10,133 nucleotides of DNA, from assembly GCA_016199605.1 (NCBI GenBank), contig JACQGJ010000556.1, positions 1 to 10,133 on the forward strand. The letters are read 5' to 3'. The stretch is from Armatimonadota bacterium. Lineage in GTDB: Bacteria; Armatimonadota; Abditibacteriia; CG2-30-59-28. Numbering within the stretch: the first letter of the stretch is position 1; every line of letters starts with the position of its first letter. Position numbers and translations under genes: made by a program. Positions 1 to 6,942 of this stretch are shown here, piece by piece. The notes beneath the pieces are model-generated. The model did not search any database. It saw nothing but the letters and a program-made list of their open reading frames with translations, and was not told the DNA's origin.

Positions 1-124
1 CAAACTTATTCACCGGCGAGATGAACTCGCAGGGGTCTCCCAAGTCTTATGATACAATTCCAGGTTCCTCAAGGGTTGCCAAGAGCGCCGAGAGGGTTTC
101 GCCTCACGGCTCCAACCTCACGTA

Positions 125-2419
125 TCACCGGTTAGGGGTCACCACAATGTTGTCGATGAACACCCGAAACTGGCTCTGTAAGGCGAATCCATAGACTCCT
201 GGCGATCCGCAGGTGTGCGCATGTTTGTGCGGAACCTCGATGGTCCAGGCTTCCGGCTCGGGATCGCCTTTCTTCCACGCTTTGGCGCGCACGATGCCGG
301 AACCGTCGGGGGCAAGATCGACCCGTGATTTGAGATGATACCAGGTATCGGGCGACCACTTGAACGGCACCCCAACTTTGATCCGCTCCTGATTGGAAAC
401 GACTTCAAGCTCCTGCTGGTTCCCAACCAGGTTGATGACATACCGCTGGTTGATGACGCCCACCAGGGACATATTGCGCCGATTGCCTTCGCTCCTCACG
501 TCGGCTTCGACGGTGTAGTCGTGCATATCGGGATGACCGAGGAACGTGAAGGCGCGCTGGAAAAAGATGTTGTCAATTGTCTTGGTGAGGACCTTGTTTC
601 CGCCGAGATCGCGGACCTCCCATTTGAAGCGCCCTCCAATCCACGGCAACGGCGGATAGGCGAATTTGATGCCTTTCTCCGTTGCGTGCTGTTCCGTCAA
701 CTGGAAGGACTCAAAGTCCTCCCGGTAAGGAAGGTCGGGTAGCACACGGCCGCGGAGGTAACCTCTCAGCTCGTCTACCGAAGCCTCGAAAGCACCTGCG
801 GAAATCTTCGCCAACGGGTTTGCCACCAGTTCGCCCTTCTCATTGAAATCGGCGTCCATTTCGGATCGGACTTTCGCTGTGGGGGGGATGAATTTCTTCC
901 AGGTCGCTGCTTTCAGTTTCCTTACCCGGTCGCCGTTGGCATCAACGGCGTAGACGGATAAGGTCGCCTTTTGCCCGGGTCGAAGCAAGACCTCTGACGG
1001 AACTACTTGAAGCGCCTTCGCCTCACCGGGCGTCGATCGAGGCTCCGGCGGCAGAGGTTTGGGCAGCGACCCATTGCTTCCTCTCGCTCCAAAGCAATAA
1101 AGCTTCTTTGTGGTGTGAACGTAGACTCTGCCGTTCCACACTGCCGGAGCGCCCAGGCAATTGCCTTCGAGTTGCACTTGTGCGAGGACCTCTGCCCCCG
1201 CATCAGAAGGACGGAGGATGTAGAATAGCCTGCTTTGCATCGGGACATACAACTTGCCGTCGGCGTAGAGCGGCGAGGCATGGAGTTGGTCGGGGGCGAG
1301 CTTCTTGTCCCAGAGGACTCTCCCGGTGTCGGCGTCGAGGCAATATAGCTCGCCCGTCTTTGCCGTCTGGTAGATTCGGTTGCCGACGAGGACCGGCGAG
1401 CTGCTCCACGCGTTCAAAGGCGCTCGCCACAACTCGAAGCTTCTGTCCAGAACCACCGGGTCGGCGCTTCCTGCTTGCGGCTCCGCTCCCAGCTTCAGCG
1501 CAACCATTCGTCCCATCTCCGAGGAGTCCGTGTTCTCATCCCCGTGGATGGCAATCAGGCTGTCTTTGTATAGCACAACAGAGGAGTTCACGCCACCTTG
1601 CGAAACGCGGTATCGCCAGAGAGGTTGCCCAGTGCTGGCGTTGACGCATACGACGTTTCCGCACCCCGTTCCGCAATAGAACACCTGCTTGCCTTTCCGT
1701 CGTTCAAGGATCAGGGTCGAGAACGAGCTGTCCTTCGGTGGAACAGTTCCCGGCTGCGAGGACCACACCAGGTCGCCCGTGCGTTTGTCGAAAGCGTAAA
1801 AGCGATCCGCTCCCGCGCCGTGCGCGCCCCAGTTGCTCGTGATGCCGCGGACAAGGACGAGGTCCCGGTCGATCACCGGCGCACCCGTTCGGCCATTTGG
1901 GAAAGTTAGCCGACCATACTCCTCCATCATGGAGTGCTGCCACAGCAGTTTCCCGCCCCCCGTGAAACAGGCGATGATTCCGGTAGAAGTAAGGATGCAG
2001 ACGTTTCCCGTATCCGGGTCGACCACGGGGCTGCCAATGCTGTACCGGCTGTAGACGATATCGCTCAGAAAATCGCTGAAGCGCTTCTCCCACAGCTTCT
2101 TTCCCGTCTCGGCATTGAGGCAGACCAGCAGCTCCTGCAAGTCCGGGCCTTCCCCTTCATAGCCAAGCGTATACAGTTTCCCGTTGGCGATGACGGGTGT
2201 TCCACGGCCAGCCAGATTGAGACTCCACAAATCGTTCTTGCCACCGGGAGTCCAGGAATCCGGCAGGTGACTCTCGAGGGAAGTGCCATTCTGCCCGGGC
2301 CCGCGCCAGTTGAGCCAACCGCGAACCGGTTTCGCCGTGGAAGGAGACGGGAAGCTCAGGAAGACGCCGCCGGAAAGCAGGAGGATTGCCGCAAGCCTGG
2401 TGGTCGCAGAGGAGGTCAT
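125..2419 (-). CDS. Secreted PQQ-type beta-propeller protein with C-terminal lectin-like domain
   Basis: The 764-residue precursor begins with a signal peptide (about residues 1-29, hydrophobic core AAILLLSGGVFL, likely cut after STA). Residues 35-445 form a PQQ-type (YVTN/quinoprotein-like) beta-propeller. The repeat signature A/N-x-x-TG-x-x-x-W is visible at 100-110 (CLNAETGKKLW), 209-219, 258-268 and 360-370. Residues about 468-555 resemble a bacterial Ig-like fold (VPSEVLLRPGQKATLSVYA). Residues about 565-760 resemble a concanavalin A/LamG-type sandwich. There is no CxxCH heme site and no vicinal Cys pair, so I see no support for an active quinoprotein dehydrogenase; a binding or scaffold role outside the cytoplasm is as likely. 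The frame stays open upstream to a TTG at 2581, but those 54 residues lack signal-peptide character and cover the predicted promoter, so the ATG at 2419 was chosen despite a poor ribosome binding site. The propeller assignment is secure; the function is not known. Confidence 0.9.
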   Translation of the reverse strand: MTSSATTRLAAILLLSGGVFLSFPSPSTAKPVRGWLNWRGPGQNGTSLESHLPDSWTPGGKNDLWSLNLAGRGTPVIANGKLYTLGYEGEGPDLQELLVCLNAETGKKLWEKRFSDFLSDIVYSRYSIGSPVVDPDTGNVCILTSTGIIACFTGGGKLLWQHSMMEEYGRLTFPNGRTGAPVIDRDLVLVRGITSNWGAHGAGADRFYAFDKRTGDLVWSSQPGTVPPKDSSFSTLILERRKGKQVFYCGTGCGNVVCVNASTGQPLWRYRVSQGGVNSSVVLYKDSLIAIHGDENTDSSEMGRMVALKLGAEPQAGSADPVVLDRSFELWRAPLNAWSSSPVLVGNRIYQTAKTGELYCLDADTGRVLWDKKLAPDQLHASPLYADGKLYVPMQSRLFYILRPSDAGAEVLAQVQLEGNCLGAPAVWNGRVYVHTTKKLYCFGARGSNGSLPKPLPPEPRSTPGEAKALQVVPSEVLLRPGQKATLSVYAVDANGDRVRKLKAATWKKFIPPTAKVRSEMDADFNEKGELVANPLAKISAGAFEASVDELRGYLRGRVLPDLPYREDFESFQLTEQHATEKGIKFAYPPLPWIGGRFKWEVRDLGGNKVLTKTIDNIFFQRAFTFLGHPDMHDYTVEADVRSEGNRRNMSLVGVINQRYVINLVGNQQELEVVSNQERIKVGVPFKWSPDTWYHLKSRVDLAPDGSGIVRAKAWKKGDPEPEAWTIEVPHKHAHTCGSPGVYGFALQSQFRVFIDNIVVTPNR

Positions 2420-2457
2420 GATGCAATTGTTCCAGTATTCGAGGTTGGGAATAACGA

Positions 2458-2476
2458 CTGGGGGAACCGCCCCCAG
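2458..2476 (-). promoter_or_regulatory. GC-rich hairpin in the 5' leader of the propeller gene
   Basis: A perfect 7-bp inverted repeat, CTGGGGG / CCCCCAG, encloses a 5-base loop (AACCG on the plus strand). It lies 38 bases upstream of the ATG at 2419 and downstream of the predicted promoter, so it would form in the mRNA leader. No T-run follows in the direction of transcription, so it is not a standard intrinsic terminator. A role in mRNA stability or translation control is possible but inferred. Confidence 0.4.
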
Positions 2477-2488
2477 CCGACAATCTTC

Positions 2489-2517
2489 ATTATGTCGAAG
2501 GGGCCTGGGCCCGTAAA
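2489..2517 (-). promoter_or_regulatory. Predicted sigma-70-like promoter of the PQQ-type propeller gene
   Basis: On the minus strand TTTACG (2512-2517, 4 of 6 matches to TTGACA) is followed after 17 bases by CATAAT (2489-2494, 5 of 6 matches to TATAAT). Transcription would start near 2482, giving a leader of about 60 bases that contains the hairpin at 2458-2476. Its position in a long gap just upstream of the gene supports it. The spacer is GC-rich (it contains GGGCCCAGGCCCC). The host's real promoter consensus is unknown, so this is a consensus match only. Confidence 0.4.
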
Positions 2518-2799
2518 GGCATCTTGGGATTTTCCGGAGGGCTTTTGAGGAACCTTGCGCAAGGCCCACCAAGACGGTCAAGGAGGAGGTCCTGCAGTTA
2601 CGTGATGTAACCCTCTGCGTTCATCGCGTCTTCACCCGTCGTAAGGTGAACGGCGAGGCAGGGGACGTTGAGGGCGACTCCCCACGTCCACATGACGTGA
2701 ACGGTCGGCAGCGCAGCGGGTGTGATCACGCCGAGGACGGGCGCGGAGGGCGAGACGGGGAGTCGAGTCTGCATGAGTGGTCTGGACTGGAGGTGTTCC

Positions 2800-5700
2800 T
2801 CAACGGATTTCCTGTATCCTTACCTCGTCAAACCACACCGTCGCCGCGCCTTTGGTTGCGTTCACGAGCAGCAATTCGTAGGGCACGTCGAGGTCGGTTG
2901 TCGTGAATTCTTTCTCGAACTTCTCCCAAACATTTGTGGGCCCCGACTCCTGGTTGCCGAGGTAGACATCGACCACCGTCCGGTTATCTTTCGCGTACAT
3001 CGAGAAGAAACGGAGGCAAATCCCCGGATGGTTCGCTGACCGCTTGATTTTCGCGCTGAAGCGGTATCGGGTGTTGGGGACGAGCTTGATCAGAGTAGTC
3101 GCGAGGTGGTTGGTCGGTTCGTTTTCGTTAGGATCGATACGAAGGCTCTGTTTACCTTCCGCTGGGTCGCTGGTGTCCAGGGCGACCCCTTTCAGGTAGA
3201 GCGACTCCGGCGCCCGGTAGTTCCAGTAATCCGGGAAGCCGTCCCCGGCGGAGCATTGCTCGAAGCCTCCGTTAAGCAGTGGAGGTTGCAGCAACTCATA
3301 GGCGACCGTCTCGTCGCTCGCGTACTGGAGCACTGCCGTGAGGTGCTCTCTCGTCGTGATGCTGTCCACGTTTCTTAGATGGAAGATCACGTCACCCTTG
3401 CCTTTAGGTGGCAAGACGAAGGGAACGTCCTTCCGATCCACCGTCACAGCAGCGGGCGCCAACAGATTGGAGATTCCCTTGATCTCGTGGCTGCTCGAGT
3501 TTGCCATCTCAACGCGAAGCGTGTCGCCTGTGAGGTAGTGGATTTCCGCTTGCACCGCATGGCACACGCCCATCGGCAGGCACTTTCGCGTCTCTCGCCG
3601 TGATTCCTTCGCGACGGCGTAGAGGTCATACACGTCATACTTCGTCCCCCTCGGGACGGTGAAAGATAGAGCGACCCCTGCCGTCTCGCCGGGGGCGATA
3701 CGAAAGTCAGCAGACGTGGTTTTCCAACCCGCGGGCAATTGCAGGGAGATCTTGCCTGTGAGAGTCCCTTGCTCCAGATTGCGGAGATTGACCCGCGCTG
3801 TGCCGCCTTCGCCCGGCGCTACCGGAGCCACTGGCTCGAGGTCAAGGAGTGGCTCACATCGCTCCAACAGCAGGATCGCCGACAAACGGGAGGAGGGAAT
3901 CGCGAAATGGTACCGTCTGCCCTCGCGGCGTACGCGAAGGGGCGTGAGTTCTCCCTCCAGGTTGTAGGACCAGGCCGACTTCAGGGATCCGGCTCTCCCG
4001 ACATCGACGCTGGCCGCCGCGCCCTCCTTCTGCTTGCCGTTGTAGCAGACAATCAGAGCGCCTTTCGTGTTCGGCTCGTTCCTGAGGTAGAGTTTCGCTT
4101 TGATCTCCGTGTCGCTCAGGTGCAGACCCACCTCATCGACGAACCGCGCCCGGGACTGGAACTGGCTGAACTTCTCGCGGAATTGGATGACCTGTGCCAG
4201 CAGAGCAGGATCCTTCTCTGTGCAGAAGCCGATGCCGCCAAGCTTCAAACCGAGGACGGTCGCGAACTCCAGCCACCCTCCGTCCATCGGGAAATCCTTG
4301 TAGTAGTCGACCGGCGCGCCGTGGACTATGCCGAGGTTGCGGGGGAATGTGTAGCGGTACACCTGCGGCGCGTTGTCCATGTAAAACAGGCCGACATCGA
4401 GGTAGCGGTGATCCACGTCATTCATTCCCTCGCCTGAGAACACGGCTCCCGGCCGAACCTTACGCGCTTCTGTCTTCAAATTCGCCAGCCACCGGTCGAG
4501 CCCCTGGCTCCATTCTCCATAGCCTTTGTGCCCATGGTTCAGGTTGGCGCAGTCGTAGGTCACCAGTCCAATCCCATCGAGGTACATTCCATCCGCGCCG
4601 TATTGCCGAATGTATTTGTCGAGGACAATGTGATTCAGGTAATCTTTCCACTTCGTTGCCCCCATGCAGCATCCTGCTTCGGAGTAGACTCCGTCCGGGT
4701 CGACCAGGCTGCCGTCCAGCCTCCGCTGAGCGACTTCTGCATAGAAACCGACAGGCGGCACTTCGTCCTCGGGGATCATCGAGATCGGGAGACAGCCGAC
4801 GCGCTTGCCGCCGCGAACGAAGAGAGGGTTGATCCTCGGAGGGAGGTTATAGAAGGTTATGCGGTGTCCCATCTCGTGTTGCTTCTGGATTCCTCCCGCG
4901 AATTCCTCCTCGTTCCCAAGCAGGCGGTGCAGCACAGGGGTGCTCCAGTAGGCTTCGCAACTGGCCTGTTGCGCCCAGGCGGTGAAAAGCGGAAAGGGAG
5001 GATCCTGCATGGTGATCTTGCGATTCCCGTGGGGTCGTCCTTTGGAGAGATTCACAAAGGAACCCAGGTGGATGATATGGATATCCGTCCATCCCTCCGA
5101 ATCTCTGAACCAATCCGGTATCGGGGTTTTCACCATCCATGATTCTGCCCATTCACGATATCGGTCCGCTCCCCAGTGCCAGTCGCCATCATGTACGCCA
5201 AGAACCACATCGGGAACTCTCACTGTCCCGCTGGTTTTGGTGATGAGCGTGTGTTTGCTGAACCCGAGGTTGACATATCTGCCCGGTGTCGGAGCAGGGA
5301 TGTATCCTCCCTCTGTCGGAGGCAGCGGAGCGGAGGTTGCTTGAGCGGCCGCCTGTCGCTCCGTTGATTCGGTTGAAAACGTCAGCTCCGTGACACGATA
5401 TTCTTTGTCTTCATAAGCAAGGTAGAGGCCACCGCCCTTTTCATCCCACAGGTCCATCCAGCACATCGTTGCCTGACCGGGATACAGAAGCGGTCGGTCG
5501 GTGAAGACCAATCGAGGATACTTTAACGATGCCGGGTACTTGGCAATGCCACCGGTCAGGATGGGGTTGCACAGGAAATCATCGGAGGGATCACCGCCAA
5601 TGCAGAGTCCTCTCAGCATCGGGAACTTGACCTCGGCGATGTTGTAGGGGGTTTTGTTCGTGACCTGCATCGAGAATCGGATGAGAGCTGCTGACTCGAG

Positions 5701-6897
5701 TTTGATTCTCAGGTTCACCAGCAGACCGCCACCCATCAATTCGTACTCGAGCTTTAACTCGCCTTTGGCCGGGCCGGTGACCTTCTTCAACTCTGCCTGA
5801 GTGAAGCCGATCTCTCTCAACGCACCGTATTCACCGCGAACAGCCGCGAACGAGAACAGTGGCGCTTCAGTATCGGGAATCATGAAGTCGGTCTTTGTCG
5901 CTTTGTTGCGTATTCCGAGCAGAGCGCCGTTTTCTCCCGAGAAACGCAACCGCACGCGGTCGTTCTCGAGGACAAGGTCCGGGACCTGCTTCACTACGTA
6001 AGTCACGTTTGATTGAGTGATGAAGGGACTCGAACCACCCGGAGCGCCGCTCAGCGTCAGCTTGAAAACGATCCCTTCTTCGGGGCGGACTTCCGACAGG
6101 TCACCTGAAGCCGGAAGGGCCTTCCATGTGCCACCCGCGTCCGTGGAATAGGCCGCACCCACCGTCCCTTTCCCGGCAGCGTTCTCCAGCTTCAAGTTCT
6201 CCCAACGGACGATATTCCTGCGGCTCACTTCTTCGGAAAAAACTTCGCCCGTCGTTGCAGCCACCGATCGAGCCGACTCGCCTCCCATGGCGGTTGGCGA
6301 CGCCGTCCCTTCCTTCATCAAGACCACCTTGTCGAGCCGCGTGCCGCCGCACCACGCATACGGCGTGAAGTTCCAGGAATGCTTTCCTTTGTTCAACTCA
6401 TACGTTGGTCCCTTCGTCCAGATCCACTGATTGAGAATCTCTCCCTGGCTGTCAGTGAGTATGTTCGTTTTCCCGCCGTCCATGTTCTCGGAGTGGTTCC
6501 AGTTTCCCGCCCACGGGAAGGAGCCTCGATACCATGCGGTGTATCTCCCCGGCTCGGTAGCCTCAAAATGGAATTCGATATGATCGACATAGGCCACATA
6601 CAAGCTGCCCGACGCTTCTTTGTCTTGTCCCATCACTCCCTTGCCGGGAGTAAACCTGAGAGTAGTGGCTCCCTCTGCCTCCATCCAGAGGGAGTTGTCT
6701 CCCTCTTGGAGGTACTCATATCGAAGTCGAAGGCGATTACTGTCAATGTCCAGTTTCTCTCCGCCGCCCTGGAATGAGAGGGCGACCGTTTTCGACCGGG
6801 TTTGTGCACCGGCAAATGGAGTCCGAATCATCATCAGCGCGAAGACGATTGAAATCAAACTGCGCACTCGTTCACCTCGCAATGCAACGCTCCTCAC
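2800..6897 (-). CDS. Giant secreted glycosidase-like protein (DUF6259-type TIM barrel, NEW3 and CBM4/9-like modules)
   Basis: The 1365-residue protein has a signal peptide (about 1-31, ending AGA before QT). Modules in order: a beta-sandwich possibly of carbohydrate-binding type (about 60-196); an Ig-like stretch carrying an Asp box, STDAGGTW (251-258); a galactose-mutarotase-like supersandwich (about 304-580); a TIM-barrel-like core (about 590-920); a beta domain (930-1010); a NEW3/NPCBM-associated domain (about 1012-1098); and a CBM4/9-like jelly roll (about 1206-1365, starting LLNGGFE). Supersandwich plus barrel resembles DUF6259 and the clan around GH36 and GH101. Candidate catalytic residues are D774 (GMYLDGIG) and E823 (FSGEGMND), placed like nucleophile and acid/base; substrate unknown. 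A Pro/Ala-rich linker spans 511-540. It starts with GTG, with GAGG 8 bases upstream. A second GTG at 6865-6867 follows a better GAGGTGA and gives a compact signal peptide, so the start may be 30 bases shorter. It follows the sialidase-like gene by 45 bases, so co-transcription is likely. Confidence 0.88.
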   Translation of the reverse strand: MRSVALRGERVRSLISIVFALMMIRTPFAGAQTRSKTVALSFQGGGEKLDIDSNRLRLRYEYLQEGDNSLWMEAEGATTLRFTPGKGVMGQDKEASGSLYVAYVDHIEFHFEATEPGRYTAWYRGSFPWAGNWNHSENMDGGKTNILTDSQGEILNQWIWTKGPTYELNKGKHSWNFTPYAWCGGTRLDKVVLMKEGTASPTAMGGESARSVAATTGEVFSEEVSRRNIVRWENLKLENAAGKGTVGAAYSTDAGGTWKALPASGDLSEVRPEEGIVFKLTLSGAPGGSSPFITQSNVTYVVKQVPDLVLENDRVRLRFSGENGALLGIRNKATKTDFMIPDTEAPLFSFAAVRGEYGALREIGFTQAELKKVTGPAKGELKLEYELMGGGLLVNLRIKLESAALIRFSMQVTNKTPYNIAEVKFPMLRGLCIGGDPSDDFLCNPILTGGIAKYPASLKYPRLVFTDRPLLYPGQATMCWMDLWDEKGGGLYLAYEDKEYRVTELTFSTESTERQAAAQATSAPLPPTEGGYIPAPTPGRYVNLGFSKHTLITKTSGTVRVPDVVLGVHDGDWHWGADRYREWAESWMVKTPIPDWFRDSEGWTDIHIIHLGSFVNLSKGRPHGNRKITMQDPPFPLFTAWAQQASCEAYWSTPVLHRLLGNEEEFAGGIQKQHEMGHRITFYNLPPRINPLFVRGGKRVGCLPISMIPEDEVPPVGFYAEVAQRRLDGSLVDPDGVYSEAGCCMGATKWKDYLNHIVLDKYIRQYGADGMYLDGIGLVTYDCANLNHGHKGYGEWSQGLDRWLANLKTEARKVRPGAVFSGEGMNDVDHRYLDVGLFYMDNAPQVYRYTFPRNLGIVHGAPVDYYKDFPMDGGWLEFATVLGLKLGGIGFCTEKDPALLAQVIQFREKFSQFQSRARFVDEVGLHLSDTEIKAKLYLRNEPNTKGALIVCYNGKQKEGAAASVDVGRAGSLKSAWSYNLEGELTPLRVRREGRRYHFAIPSSRLSAILLLERCEPLLDLEPVAPVAPGEGGTARVNLRNLEQGTLTGKISLQLPAGWKTTSADFRIAPGETAGVALSFTVPRGTKYDVYDLYAVAKESRRETRKCLPMGVCHAVQAEIHYLTGDTLRVEMANSSSHEIKGISNLLAPAAVTVDRKDVPFVLPPKGKGDVIFHLRNVDSITTREHLTAVLQYASDETVAYELLQPPLLNGGFEQCSAGDGFPDYWNYRAPESLYLKGVALDTSDPAEGKQSLRIDPNENEPTNHLATTLIKLVPNTRYRFSAKIKRSANHPGICLRFFSMYAKDNRTVVDVYLGNQESGPTNVWEKFEKEFTTTDLDVPYELLLVNATKGAATVWFDEVRIQEIR

Positions 6898-6942
6898 GAA
6901 ATTGACCTCAGGGAGTCTCTCCCCTCGATGAATACAAAGGGG
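6898..6942 (-). promoter_or_regulatory. Short intercistronic spacer with two mutually exclusive hairpins
   Basis: The 45 bases between the stop of the sialidase-like gene and the GTG of the giant gene contain a small hairpin GGGAG-TCT-CTCCC (6911-6923) and an alternative pairing CCCCT/AGGGG (6921-6925 with 6938-6942). Both use bases 6921-6923, so they cannot form together. The Shine-Dalgarno-like TGAGG (6906-6910, minus strand) sits right beside the first hairpin. No terminator is seen, which supports read-through from the upstream gene. The regulatory role is inferred. Confidence 0.35.

Larger units (their letters stand above)
2420..2799. other. 380-base intergenic region between the glycosidase-like and propeller genes
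   Basis: No convincing gene is present. The left part (2420-2520) holds the leader hairpin and predicted promoter of the propeller gene. A 12-bp perfect palindrome CCTTGCGCAAGG lies at 2553-2564. The right part is G-rich and holds several small dyads: GGACGT/ACGTCC (2663-2668 with 2684-2689), CACGT/ACGTG (2683-2687 with 2695-2699), a GTGATCAC-centred near-palindrome (2719-2732), and the 8-base direct repeat GTGAACGG (2646-2653 and 2697-2704). None is followed by a T-run on the minus strand, so no intrinsic terminator can be named for the upstream gene. The length of the gap argues that the propeller gene is transcribed at least partly on its own. Confidence 0.5.

Noticed and set aside
16..30. 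Hairpin GCGAG-ATGAA-CTCGC downstream of the propeller gene
   Set aside because: The stem is only 5 bp and no T-run follows in the direction of transcription, so it cannot be called a terminator.
3..182. Plus-strand frame open from the left edge into the end of the propeller gene
   Set aside because: Only about 60 codons, ending inside the propeller coding sequence on the opposite strand, with no recognisable protein pattern; it could be the tail of a convergent gene, but nothing supports it.
1934..2548. 204-codon plus-strand open frame
   Set aside because: It is antisense to the N-terminal blades of the PQQ-type propeller and its promoter; the composition is that of a shadow frame.
2420..2581. 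54-residue N-terminal extension of the propeller protein starting at TTG 2581
   Set aside because: The extension lacks signal-peptide character and would bury the real signal peptide inside the protein; it also covers the best promoter match.
3739..4437. 232-codon plus-strand open frame
   Set aside because: It is antisense to the TIM-barrel and following regions of the giant glycosidase-like gene, whose domains are unmistakable.
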